Positions 25,075 to 33,703 of a stretch of 64,000 bases of DNA are shown here, piece after piece. The notes under the pieces are model-generated. The model saw nothing but the letters and a program-made list of their open reading frames with translations. It did no database searches and was not told the origin of the DNA. Source of the stretch: Pseudoduganella armeniaca (GTDB taxonomy: Bacteria > Pseudomonadota > Gammaproteobacteria > Burkholderiales > Burkholderiaceae_D); contig NZ_CP028324.1 of the NCBI RefSeq assembly GCF_003028855.1, positions 1,612,001-1,676,000 on the forward strand, given 5' to 3'. Made by a program: the position numbers and the translations under genes. The first letter of the stretch is position 1. The number at the start of each line of letters is the position of its first letter.

Positions 25075-27843
25075 ATGTCCTTACTGACCCAGATTTTCGG
25101 CAGCCGTAATCAGCGGTTGCTCAAGCAGTACCAAAAAACGGTAAAAGCGATCAACGCTCTGGAGCCGGAATTCGAAAAGCTGACCGATGCCCAGCTGCAG
25201 GCCAAGACGCCCGAGTTCCGCGAGCGCGTCGCCAAGGGCGAGTCCCTGGACGACCTGCTGGTCGAGGCGTTCGCCGTCTGCCGCGAGGCGTCCAAGCGCG
25301 TGTTCAAGATGCGCCACTTCGACGTCCAGCTGGTCGGCGGTATGGTGCTGCACTACGGCAAGATTGCCGAGATGCGCACGGGTGAGGGCAAGACGCTGAC
25401 CGCGACCCTGGCCGCCTACCTGAATGCGCTGTCCGGCAAGGGCGTGCACATCGTCACCGTCAACGACTACCTGGCGCAGCGCGACTCGGACACGATGGGC
25501 AAGCTGTACCGCTGGCTGGGCCTGACGACGGGCGTCAACCTGTCGCAGATGGACCACGGCGTCAAGCAGGCCGCCTACGCCTCCGACATCACCTACGGTA
25601 CCAACAACGAATTCGGCTTCGACTACCTGCGCGACAACATGGTGTTCGAAGTGCGCGAGCGCGTGCAGCGCGGCCTGAACTTCGCCATCGTCGACGAAGT
25701 GGACTCGATCCTGATCGACGAGGCGCGTACTCCGCTGATCATTTCCGGCCAGGCCGAGAACCACACCGACCTGTACCACAAGATGAACACCGTGCCGCCG
25801 CAACTGGTGCTGCAGATCGGCGAAGAGACGCCGGACGGCAAGGGCAAGGTCGAGGTACCGGGCGACTACACCAAGGACGAAAAAGCGCACCAGGTGCTGC
25901 TGACGGAAGCGGGCCACGAGAGGGCCGAGGCGATCCTGACGCAAATGGGCCTGCTGCCGGAAGGCGCGTCGCTGTACGACTCGGCCAACATCACGCTGGT
26001 CCACCACCTGTACGCGGCGCTGCGTGCCCACGCGCTGTACCACAAGGACCAGCACTACGTGGTGCAGAACGGCGAAGTCGTCATCGTCGACGAATTCACC
26101 GGCCGCATGATGACGGGCCGCCGCTGGTCGGACGGCCTGCACCAGGCGGTCGAGGCGAAAGAGGGCGTGCGCATCCAGAACGAGAACCAGACGCTGGCCT
26201 CGATCACGTTCCAGAACTACTTCCGCATGTACGGCAAGCTGGCCGGCATGACCGGTACGGCCGATACCGAAGCCTACGAATTCCAGGAGATCTACGGCCT
26301 GGAAACGGTCGTCATCCCGCCGAACCGCCCGTCCGCGCGCAAGGACAAGCAGGACCAGGTCTACAAGTCGGCGCAGGAAAAATACGGCGCCATGCTGAAC
26401 GACATCCGCGACTGCTACGAGCGCGGCCAGCCGGTGCTGGTGGGTACCACGTCGATCGAGAACTCGGAACTGCTGTCGTCGATCCTCACCAAGGCCAAGC
26501 TGCCGCACAACGTGCTGAACGCGAAGCAGCACGCGCGCGAGGCGGAGATCATCGCGCAGGCGGGTTCGCCGCGCGCCATCACGATCGCCACCAACATGGC
26601 GGGTCGCGGTACCGACATCGTCCTGGGCGGCAACGTCGAGAAGCAGATCCAGTTCGTCGAGGCGAATCCGGACCTGACGGATGCGCAGAAGGCCGAGCAG
26701 GCGGACAGCCTGCGCAACGGCTGGCAGGCGCTGCACGAGCAGGTGGTGGCGGCCGGCGGCCTGCACATCATCGGCACCGAGCGCCACGAGTCGCGCCGCG
26801 TCGACAACCAGCTGCGCGGCCGTTCCGGCCGCCAGGGCGACCCGGGCTCGTCGCGCTTCTACCTGTCGCTGGACGATCCGCTGCTGCGCATCTTCGCCGG
26901 CGACCGCGTGCGCGCCATCATGGAACGCCTGAAGATGCCGGAAGGCGAACCGATCGAAGCAGGCATCGTCACGCGCTCGATCGAATCGGCGCAGCGCAAG
27001 GTCGAGGCCCGCAACTTCGACATCCGCAAGCAGCTGCTGGAGTACGACGACGTCGCCAACGACCAGCGCAAGGTGATCTACCAGCAGCGTAACGAGCTGC
27101 TGGAAGCGACCGACATCTCCGAGATGATCCAGAACCTGCGCCACGGCGTGTTCACGGACGTGGTGCGCGAATACGTGCCGGCCGAATCGGTCGAGGAGCA
27201 GTGGGACGTACCGGCGCTGCAGGCCACCTTGGCGGCCGAGTGGCAGATCAACCTGCCGCTGGCGGAGATGCTGGAGAAGGAAACCAACCTGACCGACGAA
27301 GACATCGTCGAGCGCGTGCTGGCCGCGGCGGACGAGCAGTACAACGCCAAGATCGCCATCGTCGGCAAGGAAGCGTTCGGCGGCTTCGAGCGCAGCGTCA
27401 TGCTGCAAAGCGTGGACAGCCACTGGCGTGAGCACCTGGCCGCGCTGGACCACCTGCGCCAGGGTATCCACCTGCGCGGCTACGCGCAGAAGAACCCGAA
27501 GCAGGAGTACAAGCGCGAGGCGTTCGAGCTGTTCGGCCAGATGCTGGACATGATCAAGAACGAAGTGGTCAAGATGGTCATGACGGTGCGCATCCAGTCG
27601 CGCGAGGAAGTGGAGGCCGCCGAAGCGCAGATGGCCGCCGCCGCCGCGCACCTGGAGAACGTGCGTTACCAGCACGCCGACTTCAACCCGAACGCGGCGC
27701 CGGAAGAGCTGCTGGCACCGATGGCCACGCCGTCGAACATGCCGGAAGTGGGCATCAGCAACGCCCCGAAAGTGGGCCGCAACGACCCATGCCCTTGCGG
27801 CAGCGGCAAGAAATACAAGGCTTGCCACGGCAAACTGTCGTGA
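25075..27843 (+). CDS. secA: Preprotein translocase ATPase SecA
   Basis: Motor ATPase that pushes unfolded preproteins through SecYEG. It has 922 residues. Walker A (MRTGEGKTLT, about residues 100-109), the DEAD-type VDEVDSILIDEAR region and the preprotein-crosslinking domain follow in order. NBD2 carries TNMAGRGTDI and RRVDNQLRGRSGRQGDPGSS. The C-terminal zinc/SecB-binding tail CPCGSGKKYKACHG is intact. No secM-like gene is seen upstream. Confidence 0.97.
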   Translation: MSLLTQIFGSRNQRLLKQYQKTVKAINALEPEFEKLTDAQLQAKTPEFRERVAKGESLDDLLVEAFAVCREASKRVFKMRHFDVQLVGGMVLHYGKIAEMRTGEGKTLTATLAAYLNALSGKGVHIVTVNDYLAQRDSDTMGKLYRWLGLTTGVNLSQMDHGVKQAAYASDITYGTNNEFGFDYLRDNMVFEVRERVQRGLNFAIVDEVDSILIDEARTPLIISGQAENHTDLYHKMNTVPPQLVLQIGEETPDGKGKVEVPGDYTKDEKAHQVLLTEAGHERAEAILTQMGLLPEGASLYDSANITLVHHLYAALRAHALYHKDQHYVVQNGEVVIVDEFTGRMMTGRRWSDGLHQAVEAKEGVRIQNENQTLASITFQNYFRMYGKLAGMTGTADTEAYEFQEIYGLETVVIPPNRPSARKDKQDQVYKSAQEKYGAMLNDIRDCYERGQPVLVGTTSIENSELLSSILTKAKLPHNVLNAKQHAREAEIIAQAGSPRAITIATNMAGRGTDIVLGGNVEKQIQFVEANPDLTDAQKAEQADSLRNGWQALHEQVVAAGGLHIIGTERHESRRVDNQLRGRSGRQGDPGSSRFYLSLDDPLLRIFAGDRVRAIMERLKMPEGEPIEAGIVTRSIESAQRKVEARNFDIRKQLLEYDDVANDQRKVIYQQRNELLEATDISEMIQNLRHGVFTDVVREYVPAESVEEQWDVPALQATLAAEWQINLPLAEMLEKETNLTDEDIVERVLAAADEQYNAKIAIVGKEAFGGFERSVMLQSVDSHWREHLAALDHLRQGIHLRGYAQKNPKQEYKREAFELFGQMLDMIKNEVVKMVMTVRIQSREEVEAAEAQMAAAAAHLENVRYQHADFNPNAAPEELLAPMATPSNMPEVGISNAPKVGRNDPCPCGSGKKYKACHGKLS

Positions 27844-27855
27844 TCTGGTAACACC

Positions 27856-27909
27856 GGGGACAGGCACCGATCTCAGGGCGTTACCGCCCTGAGATCGGTG
27901 CCTGTCCCC
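27856..27909. repeat. Perfect 25-bp-arm palindrome (GGGGACAGGCACC family)
   Basis: Arm 27856-27880 is the exact reverse complement of arm 27885-27909, with a TTAC loop, 12 bases after the secA stop. The inner stem (CGATCTCAGGGCG) differs by one paired change from the copy at 19463, and the outer GACAGGCACC is the same. The flank TTGGGTTTCAG also matches the other copies. Confidence 0.9.
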
Positions 27910-28061
27910 TTGGGTTTCAGACAACTCGTTAAAACCAAACCAACGCAACTGTTGCGTTCCCGCCTTCGCGCCAGCCTCCTGGCGCCGTCCTTGCAGTTTT
28001 TCCATCGCGCAATAATACCCGCATCGCTAGACTAGGCAGACCCCCATTGTCCGTGTCCGCC

Positions 28062-29933
28062 ATGTCCCTCTTCCGCCGCCTGTCGATCCAATCCAAGCTG
28101 ATGCTCAGCATGGGCCTGTGCCTGCTGCTGTTTATCGCCATTTCGTCCACCCTGAGCGTGCTGATGAGCAGCGCGCACATCCGCGACCGCGTGGTCGGTA
28201 CGGAACTGCCGGCGCAGGTCGGCGAAATCCGCAACGACATCCTGCGCCAGATCGCCGAGCCGCTGTCCGTCTCGCGCACCCTGGGCAACGACACCTTCCT
28301 GCACGCGTGGCAGGACGCCGGCACGCCGGAAGAAGGCCTTGCCGGCTGGAGCGCGTATGCGCAGCGCATCAAGGGATTCACGCATGCCGCCACCGTGTTC
28401 TGGGTCGCGGCCGACAGCGGCAAGTACTTCACGGAAGCGGGCTATGACCGCACGCTGTCGCAGAAGTCGCCGGACGACGGCTGGTTCTATGGCTTCCTGT
28501 CGAGCGGCGTACCGTACCGTCTCGACCTCAACAAGAACCCCGGCAACGACAACTTCATGTTGTTCATCAACACCCGCGTGCAAACGGCCGGCGGCAAGCT
28601 GGCCGCGGCCGGCCTGGGTCTGTCCGCCGATGCGCTGGCGCAAAGCATACGCACCTACCGGCTGGGCCAGTCGGGCTTCGTCTACCTCGTCAATGCCGAT
28701 GGCAACATCCTGATCCACAAGACCGCGGCGCTGTCCGACGGCAAGCACCCCTTGCGCGATCAGCCCGGATTCACACCGGAGCTGGCGCAGCAACTGCTCA
28801 AGCGCGACAAGTTCGCCCACGCCCGCTACGACGGCGTCCAGGGCGCCCAGTTCGTCGCCTCGTCGTTTATCCCGGAATTGAATCTGTACGTGATCGCCGA
28901 AGTGCCGGAAGGGGAAGTGCTGGGCGACGTGGCGCGATCGGCAACCGTGTCGGCGTTGATCGCCGCCCTCGTCGGCGGTGGCATCGGCATGCTGGCGATC
29001 TGGTTCATCGCCCGCACCATCGCGGCGCCCGTGATGGGCGCGGCGAAGCTGCTCGAGGAAATCGCCAGCGGCGAGGGCGACCTGAGCCGCAAGATGCCGG
29101 TGGCCAGCGAGGACGAGGTCGGCGCATTGGCGCGGGCGTTCAACCGCTTTGTATCGTCGCTGGGGGGCACGATCGCCGAGGTGCGCGACAGCACAGCCGT
29201 CATCGCGGCCGCCAGCAGCGAGATCGCCAACGGCAATATGGACCTGTCGGGCCGCACCGAAGCGCAGGCTTCCAGCCTGCAGCAGACGGCCGCCGCGATG
29301 GAGGAACTGACGACCACCGTGCGCCAGAACGCCGACAACGCGCTGCAAGCGAACCGCCTGGTGGCCGCCACCGCGCAATCGGCCGGCAAGGGCGGCGACG
29401 TGGTGGCGCAGGTCGTCACGACCATGGCCGACATCTCGGCCAGCTCGCACAAGATCGCCGACATCATCTCCGTCATCGACGGCATCGCCTTCCAGACCAA
29501 TATCCTGGCCCTGAACGCGGCGGTGGAAGCGGCGCGCGCGGGCGAGCAGGGACGCGGCTTCGCCGTGGTTGCCAGCGAAGTGCGCCAGCTGGCACAGCGC
29601 TCGCACGCGGCGGCCAAGGAGATCCGCGAACTGATCCTGGACTCCGTCGGCAAGGTCGATGCCGGCAGCGCGCTGGCCGATGGCGCCGGCGCGGCGATGA
29701 CGGAGATCGTGCAGTCGGTGCGCGAGGCGGAAGCGCTGATGAAGCAGATCGCCATCGCCAGCCAGGAGCAAAGCCAGGGCATCGGCCAGGTCAACCAGAG
29801 CGTGGCGCAGATGGACGACGCGACGCAGCAGAACGCCGCCCTGGTCGAACAGGCCGCGGCTGCCGCCGCCTCGCTGCAGGAGCAGGCCGGCAAGCTGGAA
29901 CAGGTCGTCGCCACGTTCAAGCTGGAACACTGA
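28062..29933 (+). CDS. Methyl-accepting chemotaxis protein with periplasmic Cache-type sensor
   Basis: Transmembrane chemoreceptor that signals through CheA/CheW. The ATG at 28062 gives 623 residues; a TTG five codons upstream is the alternative. TM1 is at about residues 12-35, followed by a periplasmic sensor of about 260 residues. That sensor has the double-Cache hallmark GFVYLVNADGNILIHK near 205-220. TM2 is at about 298-320, then HAMP. The signalling hairpin carries the conserved GRGFAVVASEVRQLAQRS tip. The coiled coil is the short class, and the protein lacks a C-terminal pentapeptide tether for CheR. The ligand is unknown. Confidence 0.92.
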   Translation: MSLFRRLSIQSKLMLSMGLCLLLFIAISSTLSVLMSSAHIRDRVVGTELPAQVGEIRNDILRQIAEPLSVSRTLGNDTFLHAWQDAGTPEEGLAGWSAYAQRIKGFTHAATVFWVAADSGKYFTEAGYDRTLSQKSPDDGWFYGFLSSGVPYRLDLNKNPGNDNFMLFINTRVQTAGGKLAAAGLGLSADALAQSIRTYRLGQSGFVYLVNADGNILIHKTAALSDGKHPLRDQPGFTPELAQQLLKRDKFAHARYDGVQGAQFVASSFIPELNLYVIAEVPEGEVLGDVARSATVSALIAALVGGGIGMLAIWFIARTIAAPVMGAAKLLEEIASGEGDLSRKMPVASEDEVGALARAFNRFVSSLGGTIAEVRDSTAVIAAASSEIANGNMDLSGRTEAQASSLQQTAAAMEELTTTVRQNADNALQANRLVAATAQSAGKGGDVVAQVVTTMADISASSHKIADIISVIDGIAFQTNILALNAAVEAARAGEQGRGFAVVASEVRQLAQRSHAAAKEIRELILDSVGKVDAGSALADGAGAAMTEIVQSVREAEALMKQIAIASQEQSQGIGQVNQSVAQMDDATQQNAALVEQAAAAAASLQEQAGKLEQVVATFKLEH

Positions 29934-30041
29934 GCACCGGGCTGGCCATGACTTCCGGCACTGCCGGCCCGTCTTCTCCCTTCCTACACTTCCCCTCGTG
30001 AGCGCCGCACCCCGCGGCGTTACCAGCGAGAGGGAAGTCCC

Positions 30042-31166
30042 ATGACACGAAACACCATCGGTGCGCTGTGCGCCGCCGTCCTGCTGGCCGCCTGCGGTGG
30101 CCACGAAACATCCGCCCCGTCCGCCCCGGATGCGACCCTGCAGGGCGAGGCCGACCGGATTCGTTCCAGCGCCGGGCTGCCCGGCGTGGCGATCGCCGCC
30201 GCCGGGGCCGGGCACGTGGACGTGGCCAGCAGCGGCGTACGCAGCACGGGCGCCGCGGCGCCGCTGCTGCCTGCCGATGCCCTGCAGGCCGGCTCGCAGA
30301 CCAAGGCCGTCACCGCCATGCTGCTGGCGCGGCTGGTGGAGCAGGGCCGGCTGCGCTGGGACAGCACGCTGGCCGAGCTGTTGCCGGCCTGGCGCGACGA
30401 AATGCAGCCGGCGCTGCGTAGCGTGACGGTGGCGCAGCTGCTGCGGCACCGGGCCGGTTTCAAGCACGATCCCGACGACACCGACGCCGCCGCGCTGCTG
30501 CCGCAGGCGTCGGGCGAGCTGGTGGCCGACCGTGCACTCCTGCTGCGCCACCTGCTGCGGCAGGCACCGGCGAGCGCGCCGGGCAGCTACGCCTATTCGA
30601 ACACGGGCTACATGGTTGCCGGCCTCGTCGCCGAGACGGTGGCCGGCGCGCCGTTCGAGACGCTGGTGCAGCGCGAGGTGTTCGGCCCGCTCGGCATCCA
30701 GGCATCGTTCGGCTTTCCCGAGGACGACCCGGCGGCACCCTTGAGCGGCCACGTACGGCAGGGCAGCGCCTGGCGCCGTGCCGATTTCCCCGCCGTCGAG
30801 CGCTACAACATGGCCCATATCGAGGCTGCCGCCGGTGGCATGACGATCGCCATGACGGAGTACGCCAAGCTGCTGCGCGAGCACCTGCGCGGGCTGCAGG
30901 GCACGTCGACATTCCTGCGCAAGGAGACCTGGCAGCTGATCCACGCGCCAGAGGGCGAATACGGCTTCGGCTGGAACGTTGTCGACGTGCCCGGCAAGGG
31001 CCGCGTCAGCGCCCACGCGGGCAGTTGGGGCAGTTACTACCTGTTCGCGCTCCTGGTGCCGGAGCAGGACCGAGCCATCGCCGTGGCATGCAATTGCTAC
31101 GGCGACGAAGCGGTCGAACAGCTCGACCGCCTGGCACGCCAGCTGGCGCTGGACGAACGGCGCTAA
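30042..31166 (+). CDS. Beta-lactamase-fold serine hydrolase lipoprotein
   Basis: Class C beta-lactamase/esterase-like protein of 374 residues. The signal peptide ends in a lipobox (LLAAC, Cys18). Catalytic motifs are SQTK (the SxxK nucleophile, near residue 85), YSN (the YxN motif, near 186) and HAGS in the KTG-equivalent position (near 326). These features fit an envelope esterase, DD-peptidase or beta-lactamase; a HxG third motif is more typical of esterases and peptidases than of AmpC. It is monocistronic and followed by an inverted repeat. Confidence 0.85.
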   Translation: MTRNTIGALCAAVLLAACGGHETSAPSAPDATLQGEADRIRSSAGLPGVAIAAAGAGHVDVASSGVRSTGAAAPLLPADALQAGSQTKAVTAMLLARLVEQGRLRWDSTLAELLPAWRDEMQPALRSVTVAQLLRHRAGFKHDPDDTDAAALLPQASGELVADRALLLRHLLRQAPASAPGSYAYSNTGYMVAGLVAETVAGAPFETLVQREVFGPLGIQASFGFPEDDPAAPLSGHVRQGSAWRRADFPAVERYNMAHIEAAAGGMTIAMTEYAKLLREHLRGLQGTSTFLRKETWQLIHAPEGEYGFGWNVVDVPGKGRVSAHAGSWGSYYLFALLVPEQDRAIAVACNCYGDEAVEQLDRLARQLALDERR

Positions 31167-31173
31167 CGGAAGA

Positions 31174-31304
31174 GCCCGTGTCCCACCACGGGGTCAGTCA
31201 CCAAAGTGAGACACGAACTCAACCGTAGGTCCGGGTGTGGGCATCCCGTTAAAGGATGAGCTCGTGTCTCGTTTCGGTGTCTGACCCCGCGGTGGGACAC
31301 GGAC
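31174..31304. repeat. Long imperfect inverted repeat (GTGTCCCACC...GGGGTCAG family)
   Basis: Arm 31174-31218 and arm 31260-31304 are about 45 bases each and pair with only a few mismatches, around a 41-base loop. Core words are CGTGTCCCACC, CGGGGTCAG and GAGACACGA. The element fills most of the convergent gap between the serine hydrolase gene and the small periplasmic-protein gene. Confidence 0.8.
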
Positions 31305-31331
31305 TCGGCCGTTGGGCGGTGAACGCGCATG

Positions 31332-31356
31332 AAAAAGCCCGGCACGGGGCCGGGCT
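31332..31356 (-). terminator. Terminator after porin/binding-protein pair A
   Basis: On the minus strand AGCCCGGC and GCCGGGCT form a stem around a short loop, followed by TTTTTC. It lies about 22 bases after the stop of the small periplasmic protein gene. Confidence 0.8.
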
Positions 31357-31378
31357 GGGGTGTTGCGTGAGACCGCGA

Positions 31379-31789
31379 TTACTGCAGCGTCAGAATGACC
31401 TTGACGGTATCGTCCACGGCCGACTTGTCGATGTAGCCGATGGCTTTCGGGTCGTCCGCCACGGCCTTCTTGACGTCGGCATTCGACTTGAATTCCTTCG
31501 GTTCCGCCGTGGCCTTGCCGGTAAACACCAGCTTGGACCAGATGGCCTTGACCTGGGCGGCGTCCTTGTCCGTCACCTTCTTGTAGAAGTCATTGCGGAT
31601 GGCGGAGCCTTCGGCCTGGTCGATCGGCGTGAACATCGTCGATTTGCCGAGGAAGAACTGGGCAGCCTGTTCGGAGAACATGCGGCTGGCCGGGTTCTTG
31701 GCGCTGACGATGACGACGGTTTCCGCCGCTGCCGGCAGGGCTGCCGCGGCAAGGGCGGCAGCGATCAGGGACACGATGGTTTTTTTCAT
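31379..31789 (-). CDS. Small PstS-like periplasmic protein, copy A
   Basis: Exported protein of 136 residues with a signal peptide ending PAAAE (about residues 1-22). The mature 114 residues resemble only one lobe of phosphate-binding proteins: a FFLGK motif, then an E-G-S-A-I-R block where PstS carries its phosphate-binding GSGT-type loop, and the late AIGYI motif. The other lobe is absent. A ligand-binding role is inferred, not shown. It starts 10 bases after porin A and is 94% identical to copy B (8 differences in 136). No ABC permease or ATPase gene is near. Confidence 0.85.
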   Translation of the reverse strand: MKKTIVSLIAAALAAAALPAAAETVVIVSAKNPASRMFSEQAAQFFLGKSTMFTPIDQAEGSAIRNDFYKKVTDKDAAQVKAIWSKLVFTGKATAEPKEFKSNADVKKAVADDPKAIGYIDKSAVDDTVKVILTLQ

Positions 31790-31799
31790 TAGCTTATCC

Positions 31800-33014
31800 T
31801 CAGAAGACGAAATCGACACCCGCTGCGACGACGGTCACGTCCTTGCCCACACCGGCCGGCTTGACGTCGGTCAGGTAGCCGTTCTTGGCGCCCGGCTTGA
31901 CGCGGTCGATCTGGAACTTGGCGGCGGCGGACTTGGCGAAGTCCCAGCGCACGCCGATGCTGTCGGTCTTCTGCTCGGAACCGGCCAGCAGGTTCTTCAC
32001 GCCGGCGCTCAGGGCAGGGATGCGGGCCAGCGCGGCCGGCGTCGTCACGGCGGCACCCTTGCCGTCGTAGTTGGCGTGGCTGTAGTACGGCAGGATCTTG
32101 CCGAAGCGGTAGCCGGCCATCAGGTACCAGGCATTGCTCTCGGACAGGTAGACCGGTTCCTTGGCGCGGCGCATGCCGTACTCGCTCTGCACGACGATGT
32201 TGTTCCAGTCAGCCAGCAGGCCGACGGACGTGAACGACATGCGCTTGCCTTCGGCGATGCCAATATCGCTGGCCAGCTGCGTGAAGCCCAGCGTGCGCAG
32301 CGTGCCGGTCAGCGATTCGATCGGCTTGACGCCGGGGGCCTTCAGCTTGGCTTCGGCGTAGGCGAAACGCAGCGTGACCGGGCCATGCTCGGCGGCGACG
32401 GCAACGGCGAAAGCCGGGGCCTGGAAGCGCACTTCGGAACGATCGGTCGGCACGAAGGATTTGCCGCGGGCGATACCGGCAACGGCCTGGGCCGTCACGT
32501 TGGTGTCGCCGAAGCTGTGCTGCCAGTTCACGTCGGCGCCGTCCAGGTTCTCGATGATGTTCTGGCCGTACATCTCGATCGGCGGACGCATCATCGTGTT
32601 GGCGTAGCCCACGTTCTGGTAGTCGGAAATCAGGAAGGCCGGCACGACGACGCGGCCCAGGCGCATGGCGACTTCATCGGTGACTTTGTACTTGACGAAG
32701 GCCCACGCCAGTTCGGTCGTGAACGTTTCGCCGGAGGTCTTGCGCGACAGGATCTGTGCGGTGGCAGACATCTTGTCGTTGAAGGTGTAGGTGCTCTGCA
32801 GGCCCAGGTTGGAATCGAGGCCGAACGTATAGGTGCCGGCAGTGCCTTCGCGCTGGTTGACGCGGGTGAAGCGAGCATCTTCGGTGTTGCTCTTGGCCGC
32901 TGCCAGGGTACCGAAGCCGCTGATGGTCAGGTTCTCGCCGCCCAGGGAGGCCGCGTTCGCTTGGGCGAAGCAGAGGGCACCCAGGATGGATGCGACTAAC
33001 AGTTTTTGTTTCAT
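31800..33014 (-). CDS. Outer-membrane porin, copy A
   Basis: Predicted beta-barrel channel of 404 residues. It has a signal peptide (ends ANAAS, about residues 1-21), alternating hydrophobic strands, and a C-terminal phenylalanine (VDFVF) as in outer-membrane proteins. It is closely similar along its whole length to the porin at 33704, including the NVGYANTMMRPPIEMYGQN block. It is co-transcribed with the small PstS-like protein that follows. The solute is unknown; phosphate or another oxyanion is a guess from the partner. Confidence 0.85.
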   Translation of the reverse strand: MKQKLLVASILGALCFAQANAASLGGENLTISGFGTLAAAKSNTEDARFTRVNQREGTAGTYTFGLDSNLGLQSTYTFNDKMSATAQILSRKTSGETFTTELAWAFVKYKVTDEVAMRLGRVVVPAFLISDYQNVGYANTMMRPPIEMYGQNIIENLDGADVNWQHSFGDTNVTAQAVAGIARGKSFVPTDRSEVRFQAPAFAVAVAAEHGPVTLRFAYAEAKLKAPGVKPIESLTGTLRTLGFTQLASDIGIAEGKRMSFTSVGLLADWNNIVVQSEYGMRRAKEPVYLSESNAWYLMAGYRFGKILPYYSHANYDGKGAAVTTPAALARIPALSAGVKNLLAGSEQKTDSIGVRWDFAKSAAAKFQIDRVKPGAKNGYLTDVKPAGVGKDVTVVAAGVDFVF

Positions 33015-33119
33015 GCTCGGGGTCCGATCGTAGTGTTTTGGGTGTTGGGTGGTGCTGTTCGCGGCGCCGCTGCGAAGGTGGGGAAGCGGCCGTTACACGA
33101 AGTCGTGCATGCAGGTGCT

Positions 33120-33149
33120 ACCTTATTTGATATTGCTGTGGGGTATCAA
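33120..33149 (-). promoter_or_regulatory. Candidate promoter of porin A
   Basis: Read on the minus strand, TTGATA (33144-33149) and TAAGGT (33120-33125) are 18 bp apart, about 100 bases before the porin start. The ATAAGGTAGC around the -10 is repeated exactly ahead of porin B. Confidence 0.5.
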
Positions 33150-33235
33150 TGAAAACTTGAGAAGACGTGAATTTAATGAAATCTTCTGTCGTTTTTTGTG
33201 GACTCTTCAGAGTGAAAACGAGTCGTTTTTACAAT

Positions 33236-33261
33236 GAAAAAGCCCGGCGCGAGGCCGGGCT
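33236..33261 (-). terminator. Terminator after porin/binding-protein pair B
   Basis: Minus-strand hairpin AGCCCGGC/GCCGGGCT followed by TTTTTC, a near copy of the one at 31332. It separates pair B from the promoter of pair A. Confidence 0.8.
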
Positions 33262-33283
33262 TTGCATGCTGCGATGAGGCGGA

Positions 33284-33694
33284 TTACTGCAGCGTCAGGA
33301 TGACCTTGACGCTGTCGTCGACGGCCGACTTGTCGATGTAGCCGATGGCTTTCGGGTCTTCCGCCACGGCCTTGCGCACGTCGGCGTTGGACTTGTATTC
33401 CTTCGGTTCGGCGGTGGCCTTGCCGGTGAAGACCAGCTTCGACCACAACGCCTTGACCTGGGCCGCATCCTTGTCCGCGACCTTCTTGTAGAAGTCGTTG
33501 CGGATGGCGGAGCCTTCGGCCTGGTCGATCGGCGTGAACATCGTCGATTTGCCGAGGAAGAACTGGGCGGCCTGCTCCGAGAACATGCGGCTGGCCGGGT
33601 TCTTGGCGCTGACGATGACGACGGTTTCCGCCGCTGCCGGCAGGGCGGCCACGGCAAACGCGGCAGCGATCAGGGAGACGATGGTTTTTTTCAT
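33284..33694 (-). CDS. Small PstS-like periplasmic protein, copy B
   Basis: Twin of copy A: 136 residues with the same signal peptide type and the same FFLGK, EGSAIR and AIGYID motifs. Only eight residues differ, mostly conservatively, and long stretches are identical at the DNA level, which points to recent duplication or gene conversion. It begins 9 bases after porin B. Confidence 0.85.
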   Translation of the reverse strand: MKKTIVSLIAAAFAVAALPAAAETVVIVSAKNPASRMFSEQAAQFFLGKSTMFTPIDQAEGSAIRNDFYKKVADKDAAQVKALWSKLVFTGKATAEPKEYKSNADVRKAVAEDPKAIGYIDKSAVDDSVKVILTLQ

Positions 33695-33703
33695 GCTTGC
33701 TCC

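Noticed and set aside
25081..28005. 974-codon open frame antisense to secA
   Set aside because: High-GC coding DNA often leaves the opposite strand open. The translation is low-complexity (R, H, Q, V, L rich) and secA is certain.
27961..28020. Promoter TTGCAG/TAATAC for the chemoreceptor gene
   Set aside because: The -35 is poor, and a GCGCCAG/CTGGCGC inverted repeat in the same stretch confuses the picture. Not strong enough to list.
28032..31016. 994-codon minus-strand frame over the chemoreceptor and serine hydrolase genes
   Set aside because: Covers two genes with clear motifs on the other strand and shows no family of its own.
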